This document shows positions 39,700-47,139 of a stretch of 64,000 nt of DNA, piece after piece; positions within the stretch are counted from its first letter, which is position 1, and the number at the start of each line of letters is the position of its first letter. The position numbers and the translations under genes were made by a program. This stretch comes from Thiosocius sp963719025 (lineage in GTDB: Bacteria; Pseudomonadota; Gammaproteobacteria; Chromatiales; Chromatiaceae): contig CAVRBK010000098.1 of NCBI GenBank assembly GCA_963719025.1, positions 1 to 64,000 on the forward strand. The letters run 5' to 3'. The notes below the pieces were generated by a model. The model did no database searches. It saw nothing but the letters and a program-made list of their open reading frames with translations, and was not told where the DNA came from.

Positions 39700-40782
39700 A
39701 TGAAAAAGCAAATGAAACTCGGAATTGCCGCGGCCGCCATTTCGGCATTACTGGCCGGCTGTAATACCACCCAACCGAAATCTGAACTGGCCTCGCAACT
39801 CGCAAACGCTGAAAAAGAGAACAGTTCGCTGCGCAGTAGCCTTGCCGAACTCGAAGAGTCGGTGGCCAACCGCGACCAGCGTATCGCTTCGCTGCAGACC
39901 GGCGGTTCGGGCTCCAGCGATCTTCTGCCGCCCAAGGCCAAGGCTGGCGAATGCTATGCACGTGCCTTCGTACCGCCGCAGTACAAGCCGGTATCCAAGA
40001 CCGTGTTGAAGAGCGAGGCCAGCCAGCGTGTCGAGACCTCACCGGCACGTTTCGAGTGGGTCGAAGAGAAGGTACTGGTTCAGGAGGCCTCGCAGCAGTT
40101 GAAGGTCATACCGGCCAAGTACGGTTGGAAAGAAGAGCAGGTGCTGGTCAAAGAAGCGTCGACCCAGCTGGTCGAGCAGCCCGCTGTTTACCAGAACGTG
40201 CAGGAAAAAATCCTGGTGCGTGACGCCTATACCACCTGGAAGAAGGGCCGCGGTCCGATCGAGCGTATCGACAACGGCACCGGCGAGATCATGTGCCTGG
40301 TCGAAGTCCCGGCCGAGTACAAGACGGTCATTAAGAAGGTGCTGAAGACCCCGGCCAGCGTCCGCGAAGTGGCGATCCCCGCCGAGTACAAGACGGTGAA
40401 GCGTCGCGTTGTGATCGAGCCGGCCAAGACCATGGCGGTCGACGTCCCGGCGCAGTACAACACCGTGAAGGTGCGCAAGCTGACCCAGAAGGCGACCGAG
40501 CGTCGCATCGATATCCCGGCCGAGTACCAGGAAGTGCAGGACAAGGTTCTGGTCTCGGAAGGCCGCCTCGAATGGCGTCCGATCCTGTGTGAAACCAACA
40601 CCTCGCCTGGCGTGATTCGCAAGCTGCAGAGCGCACTGCGCGGTGCCGGTCACAACCCGGGCAATATCGACGGCATCATTGGCGATAGCACCATGGCCGC
40701 GGTCAGGTCCTACCAGAAGGCCAACGGCCTGGCCTCGGGTCAGCTGACGATGGAGACCCTGCGTCGCCTGAAAGTGATCTGA
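39700..40782 (+). CDS. Repeat lipoprotein with C-terminal peptidoglycan-binding domain
   Basis: 360 residues. Signal peptide with lipobox SALLAGCNTT; then a short coiled coil (ELASQLANAEKENSSLRSSL). About eight degenerate repeats of 23-35 residues follow, each of the form P-A/P-x-Y-x-x-V-x-x-K-V-L-x-x-x-A: PPQYKPVSKTVL, PARFEWVEEKVL, PAKYGWKEEQVL, PAVYQNVQEKIL, PAEYKTVIKKVL, PAEYKTVKRRVV, PAQYNTVKVRKL, PAEYQEVQDKVL. The C-terminus (VIRKLQSALRGAGHNPGNID, GDSTMAAVRSYQKANG) is a PG_binding_1 domain. It probably tethers an outer-membrane lipoprotein to the cell wall. Preceded by a sigma-54 promoter and GlrR-type operator; followed by a strong terminator, so monocistronic. Confidence 0.88.
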   Translation: MKKQMKLGIAAAAISALLAGCNTTQPKSELASQLANAEKENSSLRSSLAELEESVANRDQRIASLQTGGSGSSDLLPPKAKAGECYARAFVPPQYKPVSKTVLKSEASQRVETSPARFEWVEEKVLVQEASQQLKVIPAKYGWKEEQVLVKEASTQLVEQPAVYQNVQEKILVRDAYTTWKKGRGPIERIDNGTGEIMCLVEVPAEYKTVIKKVLKTPASVREVAIPAEYKTVKRRVVIEPAKTMAVDVPAQYNTVKVRKLTQKATERRIDIPAEYQEVQDKVLVSEGRLEWRPILCETNTSPGVIRKLQSALRGAGHNPGNIDGIIGDSTMAAVRSYQKANGLASGQLTMETLRRLKVI

Positions 40783-40840
40783 TAAACGTAAACGAGTCGA
40801 TGTGAATACCGGGTGGATGTCCCTCCCTCGGTGTACTCCC

Positions 40841-40868
40841 TACCCGCTCCTCTGGAGCGGGTTTTTTT
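40841..40868 (+). terminator. Rho-independent terminator after the repeat lipoprotein gene
   Basis: Hairpin ACCCGCTCCTCTGGAGCGGG (stem CCCGCTCC/GGAGCGGG) followed by seven T, 58 bases after the stop codon. It separates this gene from the GTPase operon. Confidence 0.9.
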
Positions 40869-40934
40869 ATCTTGTCCAAAAAATTGCTAATCTCGGCAAA
40901 GGGATAGGATCAATTCGACAGAGCCAGAGACAAC

Positions 40935-41405
40935 ATGACAGAAAAAACCGGCTTCCGGCGCGTGAGCAGTGAGTCCGCCGACGAACACAACATGCTGCAG
41001 ATTCGCGAAATCCTGTTCGGCGAGTACAGCCGCCAGACCGAGCAACAGCTGGCAGAGGTCACGACCCGCCTCGATGAGCAGGACAGGACGCTGCGGGAAT
41101 TGATCGATCGCCGGGTCAGCCTGGCGATGGAGGCACTGCACAAGGATCTCGACAAGCAGGGCACCCGGCAACAGGCCGCACTCGATGGACTCGACAACGC
41201 GCTGCGCGCCCTGCTGAGCAGGACCGACGAGCGCATGACCCTGCTCGACAGTGACCTGCAGGACGTCAACCATGCTGTGCAGAAAACCCTTGCCGAACAG
41301 ACGGCGGCGCAGGAACAATTGCAGCAGGACAGCGTGGCACGCCAGCAACTGGCCGAACTGCTCGAGGCCATGGCGCAGCAATTGCGCAGACCGGATACCC
41401 CATGA
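40935..41405 (+). CDS. Coiled-coil protein, first gene of the GTPase operon
   Basis: 156 residues, soluble, almost wholly helical: FGEYSRQTEQQLAEVTTRLD, RTLRELIDRRVSLAMEALHK, TLLDSDLQDVNHAVQKTLAE and TAAQEQLQQDSVARQQLAEL. No known domain. Its stop overlaps the ATG of the OmpA-like gene by four bases (ATGA), and the three following genes overlap in the same way, so the products are made together and may form one complex. A scaffold or adaptor role is a guess from shape only. Confidence 0.75.
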   Translation: MTEKTGFRRVSSESADEHNMLQIREILFGEYSRQTEQQLAEVTTRLDEQDRTLRELIDRRVSLAMEALHKDLDKQGTRQQAALDGLDNALRALLSRTDERMTLLDSDLQDVNHAVQKTLAEQTAAQEQLQQDSVARQQLAELLEAMAQQLRRPDTP

Positions 41406-43390
41406 ATCATGACAAGCCGTCGTCGCCCACACCGGCGGCCAATGACGAACGCACCGCGCTCGCCACGCTCAAGGCATTGCTGGTCGGCCCCGAACAGCAA
41501 TCCATAGAGCGTCTCGAAAACGAACTGCACAGTCCAAAGGTGCAGACCGAACGGGTTGCGGAAACCCTCGCCGACTCGTTGCACAAGGCCTACCGGGACA
41601 ACCCGGCGCAGCTCAGCACCGCGCTCGACCGACCGGTCGCCGAGTGCCTGCAGGGCTCGGTGCAGCGCGACCCCGGTTTCTTTGCCGATGTCCTGTACCC
41701 GGTGATGGGCCCGGCGATCCGCCGTTCGATCGCACAGACGATGAAGGGCCTGGTGCAGCAGATCAACCAGACCCTCGAACACAGTCTCACCCTAAAGGGC
41801 CTGAAGTGGCGCATGGAGGCCGCACGCAGCGGCGTCCCGTTCGCCGAGATCGTGCTGCGCAACACCCTGCGCTACCGCGTCGAAGAGGCCTTTCTGATCC
41901 AGTCGGGCAGCGGCCTGCTGATCCAGCACCTGAGCGAAGAGCACGCCGTGCAACGCGATGCCGATGCGGTATCGGGCATGCTCACCGCGATCCGCGACTT
42001 TGCCCGCGACACCCTGGAAGGCAAATCCGGCTGCGACGCGCGGCTGGAAACCATCGATGCCGGCGACCATACGCTCTGGCTGGTGCACGGCCCCAAGGCC
42101 TACCTCGCCTGCGCCATCCGTGGCGTACCGCCGGTCGACCTGCGTGACGACCTGACCCGTGTCCTGGAAGCCATACACCGTCAGTACGCAGACCTGCTCG
42201 ATGCCTTCGATGGCGATCCAGCACAGGCGGGGCCCCTGCGCCCGCTGCTCGAACCCTGCCTGCAGACCGAGGTGGCGAAACCGGGTGGGCGTGGTTTTCC
42301 GTGGCCGCTGGCCATTGTCCTGCTGCTCGCCATCGGCGCCCTTGGCTGGTGGGCAAACAGCGCCTGGCAGTCGCGCAGCCTGGCGAATGCCGAGCACGCC
42401 CGACAGCTCGCGGGCGTCGAGCAGCTTGCCGCGTTGCCGGGCACGGTGCTGACCGACTGGCAGATCACGGATGGTCGCCTGCAGTTGCGCGGACTGCACG
42501 ACCCCCTGACGACCAAACCGACGACCGCACTCGCCAAGGCCGGCCTGATCCCGGCCGAGTACCAGCTCAGCTTTCAGCCCTTCCAGTCGTCTGACCCGGT
42601 CGCCGCCCTGGCCCGTGCACGACAACGCCTGGCACCGCCCGATTCCGTGGAGCTGACATTGGACGAGCAGGGAACACTGCGGGCCGATGGTGTCGCCAGT
42701 ACATCCTGGCAGCAACGCGCCGAGATCCTCGCGACGACCGTACCCGGCATCGAACGCTTCGATCAACGCGGCGTCGAAGACGTGGATGCCCGATTGCGGC
42801 GCACGCTCAACCAGCGCCTGAATCCGCCAAAGTCAGTCAACGTCACGGTCGACGACGCCGTGGCAACACTCGACGGCAAGGCCCCCCTGGCCTGGATCCG
42901 CACCCTGCCGGCGGAGGGCGCCACGATCGCCGGCCTCAAGGCGCTGCGTCACGACACGTTGCAGTCGCTGGAAGAGATCCGCCTGCGTGACCTGTGGCGC
43001 ATGATCGAACAGGTGCAGATCCACTTCGTCACCGGTACCGAGCTGGATGCCGCCGAGCGCGAGCGCATCGCCACCCTGGCGGGCCTGGTCAACGAGGCGC
43101 GCGAACACGCCCAGGCGCTGGGCTGGCCGCTGCGACTGCAGATCATTGGCCATACCGACGGCACCGGAACGCCGGAGCAGAACCACTTCATCGCCCGGCA
43201 ACGCGCCGCAACGGTTGCGCAGCGTCTCAACGACACGGCGTTCGACATGCCCGAAATCAGCCTGCTCGCAGCAACCAAGCCACCGCCCCGACTGGCGCGC
43301 GATGCCGAGCTGCGACGGGTCGACTTCCGGCTGCTCGACCTCGGGTCGATGACGACAGAGGGGACGACAGAGGCTGTGTCCGGACGATGA
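41402..43390 (+). CDS. Envelope-spanning protein with cytoplasmic domain and OmpA-like C-terminus
   Basis: 662 residues. The first about 295 residues are hydrophilic and cytoplasmic. They include FADVLYPVMGPAIRRSIAQT and then a globular segment (GMLTAIRDFARDTLEGKSGC, GDHTLWLVHGPKAYLACAIR, VPPVDLRDDLTRVLEAIHRQ) that looks like a small alpha/beta regulatory domain. A single membrane helix lies near residues 300-322 (WPLAIVLLLAIGALGWW). A periplasmic region with BON-like halves follows (LTDWQITDGRLQLRGLHDP, LRRTLNQRLNPPKSVNVTVD), then an OmpA/MotB-type peptidoglycan-binding domain near 537-650 (IHFVTGTELDAAERERIATL, RLQIIGHTDGTGTPEQNHFI). It links the cell wall to the cytoplasm; the GTPase is encoded just downstream with a four-base overlap. 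Confidence 0.85.
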   Translation: MNHDKPSSPTPAANDERTALATLKALLVGPEQQSIERLENELHSPKVQTERVAETLADSLHKAYRDNPAQLSTALDRPVAECLQGSVQRDPGFFADVLYPVMGPAIRRSIAQTMKGLVQQINQTLEHSLTLKGLKWRMEAARSGVPFAEIVLRNTLRYRVEEAFLIQSGSGLLIQHLSEEHAVQRDADAVSGMLTAIRDFARDTLEGKSGCDARLETIDAGDHTLWLVHGPKAYLACAIRGVPPVDLRDDLTRVLEAIHRQYADLLDAFDGDPAQAGPLRPLLEPCLQTEVAKPGGRGFPWPLAIVLLLAIGALGWWANSAWQSRSLANAEHARQLAGVEQLAALPGTVLTDWQITDGRLQLRGLHDPLTTKPTTALAKAGLIPAEYQLSFQPFQSSDPVAALARARQRLAPPDSVELTLDEQGTLRADGVASTSWQQRAEILATTVPGIERFDQRGVEDVDARLRRTLNQRLNPPKSVNVTVDDAVATLDGKAPLAWIRTLPAEGATIAGLKALRHDTLQSLEEIRLRDLWRMIEQVQIHFVTGTELDAAERERIATLAGLVNEAREHAQALGWPLRLQIIGHTDGTGTPEQNHFIARQRAATVAQRLNDTAFDMPEISLLAATKPPPRLARDAELRRVDFRLLDLGSMTTEGTTEAVSGR

Positions 43391-43887
43391 AGGCCCGCAA
43401 GGTCTGCATGATCGGCGATTTCGCCGTCGGCAAGACCAGCCTGGTGTCGCGCTTCGTGCATAGCACCTTCGGTGACGCGTACCTGACCACGGTCGGCGTC
43501 AAGATCGACACCAAGGCTGTCGATCTGCCCTCCGGCGATGCGCTGAAACTGGTGCTGTGGGATATCGCCGGCAAGAGTGAACTGGCCAACATCGACACCA
43601 GCTACCTGCGTGATGCCTCGGGTTACCTGCTGGTCATCGACGGCACCCGGCCCGAAACCTTCGACAACGCCCTGCAGCTGCAGGCCACCGTCGAGCAACA
43701 GCTGGGCAATGTGCCGTTCTGCGTGTTGCTCAACAAGGCCGACCTGGGCGATCAATGGCTTTTGTCGGACGCGCAGCGCGGGACGCTCAAATCCCGCGAC
43801 TGGTGGCACTGCCAGACCAGCGCGCTGCGCGGTGACGGTGTGGAAACCGCATTCAGCCAGCTCGGCGCACAACTGGTTCACCGCTGA
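43387..43887 (+). CDS. Ras/Rab-like small GTPase
   Basis: 166 residues, intact. P-loop MIGDFAVGKTSLVSRFVHST (GxxxxGKT/S), switch I-like GDAYLTTVGVKIDTKAVDLP with the conserved T-VGV, G3 LWDIAGKSELANID (WDxAG; Ras has DTAGQE), G4 LNKADLGD and G5 QTSALRG. The catalytic glutamine of Ras-type GTPases is Lys or Ser here (AGKSE), which suggests that hydrolysis needs an activating partner. No lipid-modification cysteine is at the C-terminus. It lies between the envelope-spanning protein and a hybrid histidine kinase, all overlapping by one to four bases. Confidence 0.92.
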   Translation: MKARKVCMIGDFAVGKTSLVSRFVHSTFGDAYLTTVGVKIDTKAVDLPSGDALKLVLWDIAGKSELANIDTSYLRDASGYLLVIDGTRPETFDNALQLQATVEQQLGNVPFCVLLNKADLGDQWLLSDAQRGTLKSRDWWHCQTSALRGDGVETAFSQLGAQLVHR

Positions 43888-45395
43888 TGTCGGACGGCCT
43901 CGACCTGATCAGCCGGCATATCAACCGTGTGCTGGCCCAACAGACCCACCCGCTGTTTCTCGACGTGGATACCGAACTGCGCCTGCGGCAGTGGCGTGGA
44001 AAGGCGCAGCGCTACGGCCTGCCATCGCTGGAAACAGGCATGTCACTGGCCGACCCGCTCGCCATGCTCGCCACCGCTGATCCAGCGCAAGCCGAGGGGC
44101 GGGAGTGGCGATTCGTCGAATTGCCGACCGGAGGCATATGTCATGCGCATGCGCTGCCACTGCCGGATGGCTGGGCCATCGCCCTGCTCGATGCCAGTGT
44201 CGAGCATGCCGAACAACAGGCGCGCCAGCAGACCGCCCACGAACTGCTGCTGCTGCGCAACGAACGCGAGCGAATGATCGCCGAACTCGACGCGGCCAAT
44301 CGCCTGAAAAGCGAATTCATCGGCCGCATGTCGCACGAGTTCCGCACGCCCCTCGCCTCGGTGATGGGTTACTCGGACACCCTGGCCGAACTGCGACGGG
44401 ACGACCCCGAGATCCAGTATCATCTCGATGCGGTGGGGCGCGGGGCGCGCTACCTGCTCAACCTGGTGGAAAACCTGCTCGACCAGGCACGTATCGAGAA
44501 TGACCAGCTGACGCTCAACCCCAGTGGCTGTGACCTGCACGAGATGAGTGACGAGGTCGAACAGCTGCTGCGTCCGGTCGCCGAACAGAAGGCACTGTCG
44601 CTGGCATGGTGGTTCGATAGCGCTACCCCGGCGCGCGTATGGGTCGACGCGACCCGCCTCAAGCAGGTGCTGATCAACCTCGTCGGCAACGCGATCAAGT
44701 TCACCAAGACCGGCAGCGTCAACGTAGAGTTCGACTGGCAGGACGGGCAACTGCACGTCGGCGTACAGGATACCGGGCCTGGCATTGCCGAGGACGAGGT
44801 CGACCAGATTTTCGAGCCCTTCCGCCAGGGTGGCGGGAGCATTCACGGCAAGGGCGCAGGCCTCGGACTCGCGATCAGCCGCACCCTGGTCGAGGCGATG
44901 GGAGGCCGGATCAGCCTGAGCAGCCGGGTTGGCGAAGGCTCACGCTTCGATTTTCATATCCGGGCCGAGGCCGTGCGGGGAGGCCCGGGTGGCGATACCA
45001 GCACTGTCGAAGGCAAGATCATCGTGCTGGCCGATGACGATCCGGACCTGCTCGAGCTGGTGCAACTCTACCTGCGTGCCGCCGGCTGCACCGTGCACAC
45101 CGCACGCAACGCAAACGAGGCCCGGACCGCGGTCGCGCGTTTCCGGCCCGACGCCGTGCTGCTCGACCTCAACCTCGGGCAGGACGACGGTCATGCACTC
45201 GCTGCGAACCTGCGCCGCAGCGGCTACCGCCGCCCGATTGTCTCCCTGAGCGCCGCCGGCAGTGACAACACCCGCGCGGCCGGGATGAACCCGTTCGATG
45301 CGCAATGGAGCAAACCGATCACGCGCGGCCGACTGCTCGACGACCTGGCCGACCTGCTCAATAAGGCCCAGACCGACCACGCCGGCATTGTTTAG
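43887..45395 (+). CDS. Hybrid histidine kinase with C-terminal receiver
   Basis: 502 residues, soluble. An N-terminal PAS-like sensor (about 1-125; LDVDTELRLRQWRGKAQRYG, GICHAHALPLPDGWAIALLD) and a short coiled coil precede HisKA with phospho-His in FIGRMSHEFRTPLASVMGYS (about residue 150). HATPase follows (LINLVGNAIKFTKTGSVNVE, DTGPGIAEDEVDQIFEPFRQ, KGAGLGLAISRTLVEAMGG). The receiver begins near 378 (IIVLADDDPDLLELVQLYLR) with acceptor Asp near 429 (DAVLLDLNLGQDDG). Its first base is the last base of the GTPase stop (TGATG). No membrane span, so it senses a cytoplasmic cue, possibly GTPase state. No Hpt domain; a stand-alone Hpt gene lies upstream at 39021. Confidence 0.92.
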   Translation: MSDGLDLISRHINRVLAQQTHPLFLDVDTELRLRQWRGKAQRYGLPSLETGMSLADPLAMLATADPAQAEGREWRFVELPTGGICHAHALPLPDGWAIALLDASVEHAEQQARQQTAHELLLLRNERERMIAELDAANRLKSEFIGRMSHEFRTPLASVMGYSDTLAELRRDDPEIQYHLDAVGRGARYLLNLVENLLDQARIENDQLTLNPSGCDLHEMSDEVEQLLRPVAEQKALSLAWWFDSATPARVWVDATRLKQVLINLVGNAIKFTKTGSVNVEFDWQDGQLHVGVQDTGPGIAEDEVDQIFEPFRQGGGSIHGKGAGLGLAISRTLVEAMGGRISLSSRVGEGSRFDFHIRAEAVRGGPGGDTSTVEGKIIVLADDDPDLLELVQLYLRAAGCTVHTARNANEARTAVARFRPDAVLLDLNLGQDDGHALAANLRRSGYRRPIVSLSAAGSDNTRAAGMNPFDAQWSKPITRGRLLDDLADLLNKAQTDHAGIV

Positions 45396-45481
45396 CCCGG
45401 GCCGATAGGTGAGAATACCGCCCCTGTCGTTCGCAGAACGGTCCGATGTCGCAAGAGCATCGAAACGACAATCAGTTTTAT

Positions 45482-45558
45482 GCGCCCGTAGCTCAGCTGG
45501 ATAGAGTACCGCCCTCCGAAGGCGGGGGTCACAGGTTCGAATCCTGTCGGGCGCGCCA
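45482..45558 (+). tRNA. tRNA-Arg (anticodon CCG)
   Basis: 77 bases including encoded CCA. Acceptor stem GCGCCCG pairs with CGGGCGC. D arm GCTCAGCTGGATAGAGT and T arm CAGGTTCGAATCCTG are standard. The anticodon stem CCGCC/GGCGG encloses the loop CTCCGAA, giving anticodon CCG for codon CGG. The stretch after it is accessory DNA. Confidence 0.97.
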
Positions 45559-45713
45559 ATTTCCCATTGATAATCAGAAGATTGCATAGACGCCATCCAT
45601 GGCCGGAGGCGCTCTCTTTTTCCGCACTCCAAATGCACTTCATTTTCTTGGTTACCAATACACAAGCGGAGCAGCCTGACGATAAAGAAGGCTTGCCCAA
45701 GTCTTCGGACAGC

Positions 45714-45729
45714 TAGTGGGCCAAGTGGA
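45714..45729. repeat. Solo terminus of the MITE-like element
   Basis: TAGTGGGCCAAGTGGA is identical to the first 16 bases of the element at 30797. No matching second end is found nearby, so this is a remnant or the end of a diverged relative. Confidence 0.6.
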
Positions 45730-46038
45730 CTTCGATCCGCAACTCTCTCAAAACAACGATGCGACCTTTGCGGAAGTTGGGCCTACATGCCGTCACAATC
45801 CGATGTTCGGCCAAAGCTGCTGGTGGAGATTCGCGCTGACAGTTGCTGCAATGGGTTGGTGCGTTCAATCATTGCTAGACCGGAAATGCTCTCCCAATGG
45901 CCGCTTTTTGATTTAGTGTCCTGCAACAACCAACACCCAGGAGACATTCACCACCAGCGGTTGTTTCGGGAAACGCATTACGTATCGTCGTGAGGCGTCT
46001 CCGATCGCATCCAGACGCGTTATCGAAACCATCTTTCG

Positions 46039-46206
46039 TCATTCCCGTGATCGCTTGAGATCGCTTGCGCGATGAGGTCTGAAGGTGCACGTACACATCC
46101 GGGGCCAGGGGTCGCTCCCCAAACAGAGCCCGTACATACGCACGTGCCCATTTGCTTGCGCTTTTTACCCTTGCAGAATCGGAGGAGTCCACATACGGGA
46201 ATGACG
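46039..46206. repeat. Inverted repeat pair GTCATTCCCGT / ACGGGAATGAC
   Basis: An exact 11-base inverted pair about 150 bases apart bounds a segment with no gene. The arm sequence is also close to the REP-like units at 38916 and 50636. Confidence 0.5.
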
Positions 46207-46221
46207 GAACAGGGGATGCCC

Positions 46222-46358
46222 GAGGCAGCCGCGCGTTACTCCTGCGACTGCGCCTTGTGGCATCGCGTGGAGCCCGCTCCTGGCCGGGAGCACCAGTTAG
46301 TAGCCCAACTCAAGCGCGTGAGTTAATCTCGCCGCGTCGGGAATGTCTCTTCATGGCC
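46222..46358. repeat. Dispersed repeat, copy B
   Basis: Matches 29899-30042 in the same orientation with exact blocks CTTGTGGCATCGCGTGGAGC and CGCGTCGGGAATGTCTCTTC and scattered substitutions. Copy B has GTA inserted after CCAGTTA and lacks about 10 bases present in copy A. Not part of any open frame. Confidence 0.8.
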
Positions 46359-46626
46359 GATCTCGGAAGTAGCCAATGCGGCTGGTTTGGTCCGCAGTTG
46401 TTACGGAACAGTCGTTCACCGGACGCCAATTGAGCCACCGCCGTGGGTCGTTTTCTGCGGTCCAACCCTATCGGAGCGAAGAGCGATCTGACCTTGCTCT
46501 GACTTGGTCGGCAAATGTCCGCAGGCTGAAGCCCGTAAGCAAAGGCCTACCGATATGGGTTATCCACAGATGTGGCACTTCTTTGCACGAATCCTGTCAC
46601 CATCCGTATGAGGGCACTGGTCCTTG

Positions 46627-46913
46627 TTATAGCCACTCGTCCACATCCTGATGCCCAATCACCGCCATAATTTCGACGATTTGCCCCTCGATGCGATAAT
46701 AAATGCTGTCTGTGCCGCATACGCTCCGCCTGTAGCCCTCACGGATATCGTCAACGGCTGGATACAAAAGCGGCTGTTCTGCCAGCCTGTCGAAACGCTC
46801 GATCAGTTGAAAAAATACGCATCGGCTTGCGCCTCTCCCTGGGTGCGAACGCCCCATTGATGAATGCGGATTAAATCAGCCTCGGCTTCCTCGGTAAGTC
46901 TATAGCTTCCCAC
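46627..46913 (-). pseudogene. parE: ParE-family toxin, frame broken at a T run
   Basis: RelE/ParE-fold toxin that would poison DNA gyrase or cleave mRNA depending on subtype. The start is GTG at 46913, inside the end of the antitoxin gene. The first frame reads SYRLTEEAEADLIRIHQWGV then TQGEAQADAYFF; the second continues QLIERFDRLAEQPLLYPAVD, IREGYRRSVCGTDSIYYRIE and IVEIMAVIGHQDVDEWL to the TAA at 46629-46627. The two join at a run of six T (TATTTTTTC); one more T would make a single frame of about 95 residues. This may be sequencing error, a mutation, or a -1 slip at T-TTT-TTC. Confidence 0.8.
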
Positions 46914-47139
46914 TGCGCTGCAATTCTTCCTTCGATTTCGCAAGAATTTCGGCGGGTGTGCTGTCAGTAAAACCGCCCTGCTCTGCACGTTCCAGTTTGA
47001 CGCGGATAAACTCTCTTTCGCGCGCTCGGCGGATCAGGTCATTGACCACTTCGCTTTTGCTTGCATATTCCTCGCTATCGACTTGGGCTTTCAGCCATTC
47101 GTCATTAGGCGGGGTAAATGAAATGCTTTGTCTTGCCAT
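46900..47139 (-). CDS. parD: ParD/CopG-type antitoxin
   Basis: 79 residues. ATG at 47139 follows GGAGG by seven bases. The ribbon-helix-helix opening MARQSISFTPPNDEWLKAQV is typical of ParD, followed by YASKSEVVNDLIRRAREREF, and the C-terminal STPAEILAKSKEELQRSGKL binds toxin. It overlaps the parE start. It should repress its own operon. Confidence 0.9.
   Translation of the reverse strand: MARQSISFTPPNDEWLKAQVDSEEYASKSEVVNDLIRRAREREFIRVKLERAEQGGFTDSTPAEILAKSKEELQRSGKL

Larger units (their letters stand above)
45559..46626. other. Accessory strip after tRNA-Arg without supported genes
   Basis: About 1.07 kb of lower-GC sequence. Short open frames exist but none shows a family pattern. It contains a solo end of the MITE (45714), an inverted repeat (46039/46206) and copy B of the dispersed repeat (46222). 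It looks like decayed mobile DNA in a tRNA-linked insertion spot. Confidence 0.6.

Noticed and set aside
45392..45700. Minus-strand open frame across the tRNA containing ARPTGFEPVTPAFGG
   Set aside because: This peptide is the well-known artefact of translating a tRNA gene backwards; the tRNA explains the sequence.
46376..46651. 91-codon frame after the dispersed repeat
   Set aside because: No start signal, no domain pattern, atypical composition; more likely chance frame in decayed DNA.
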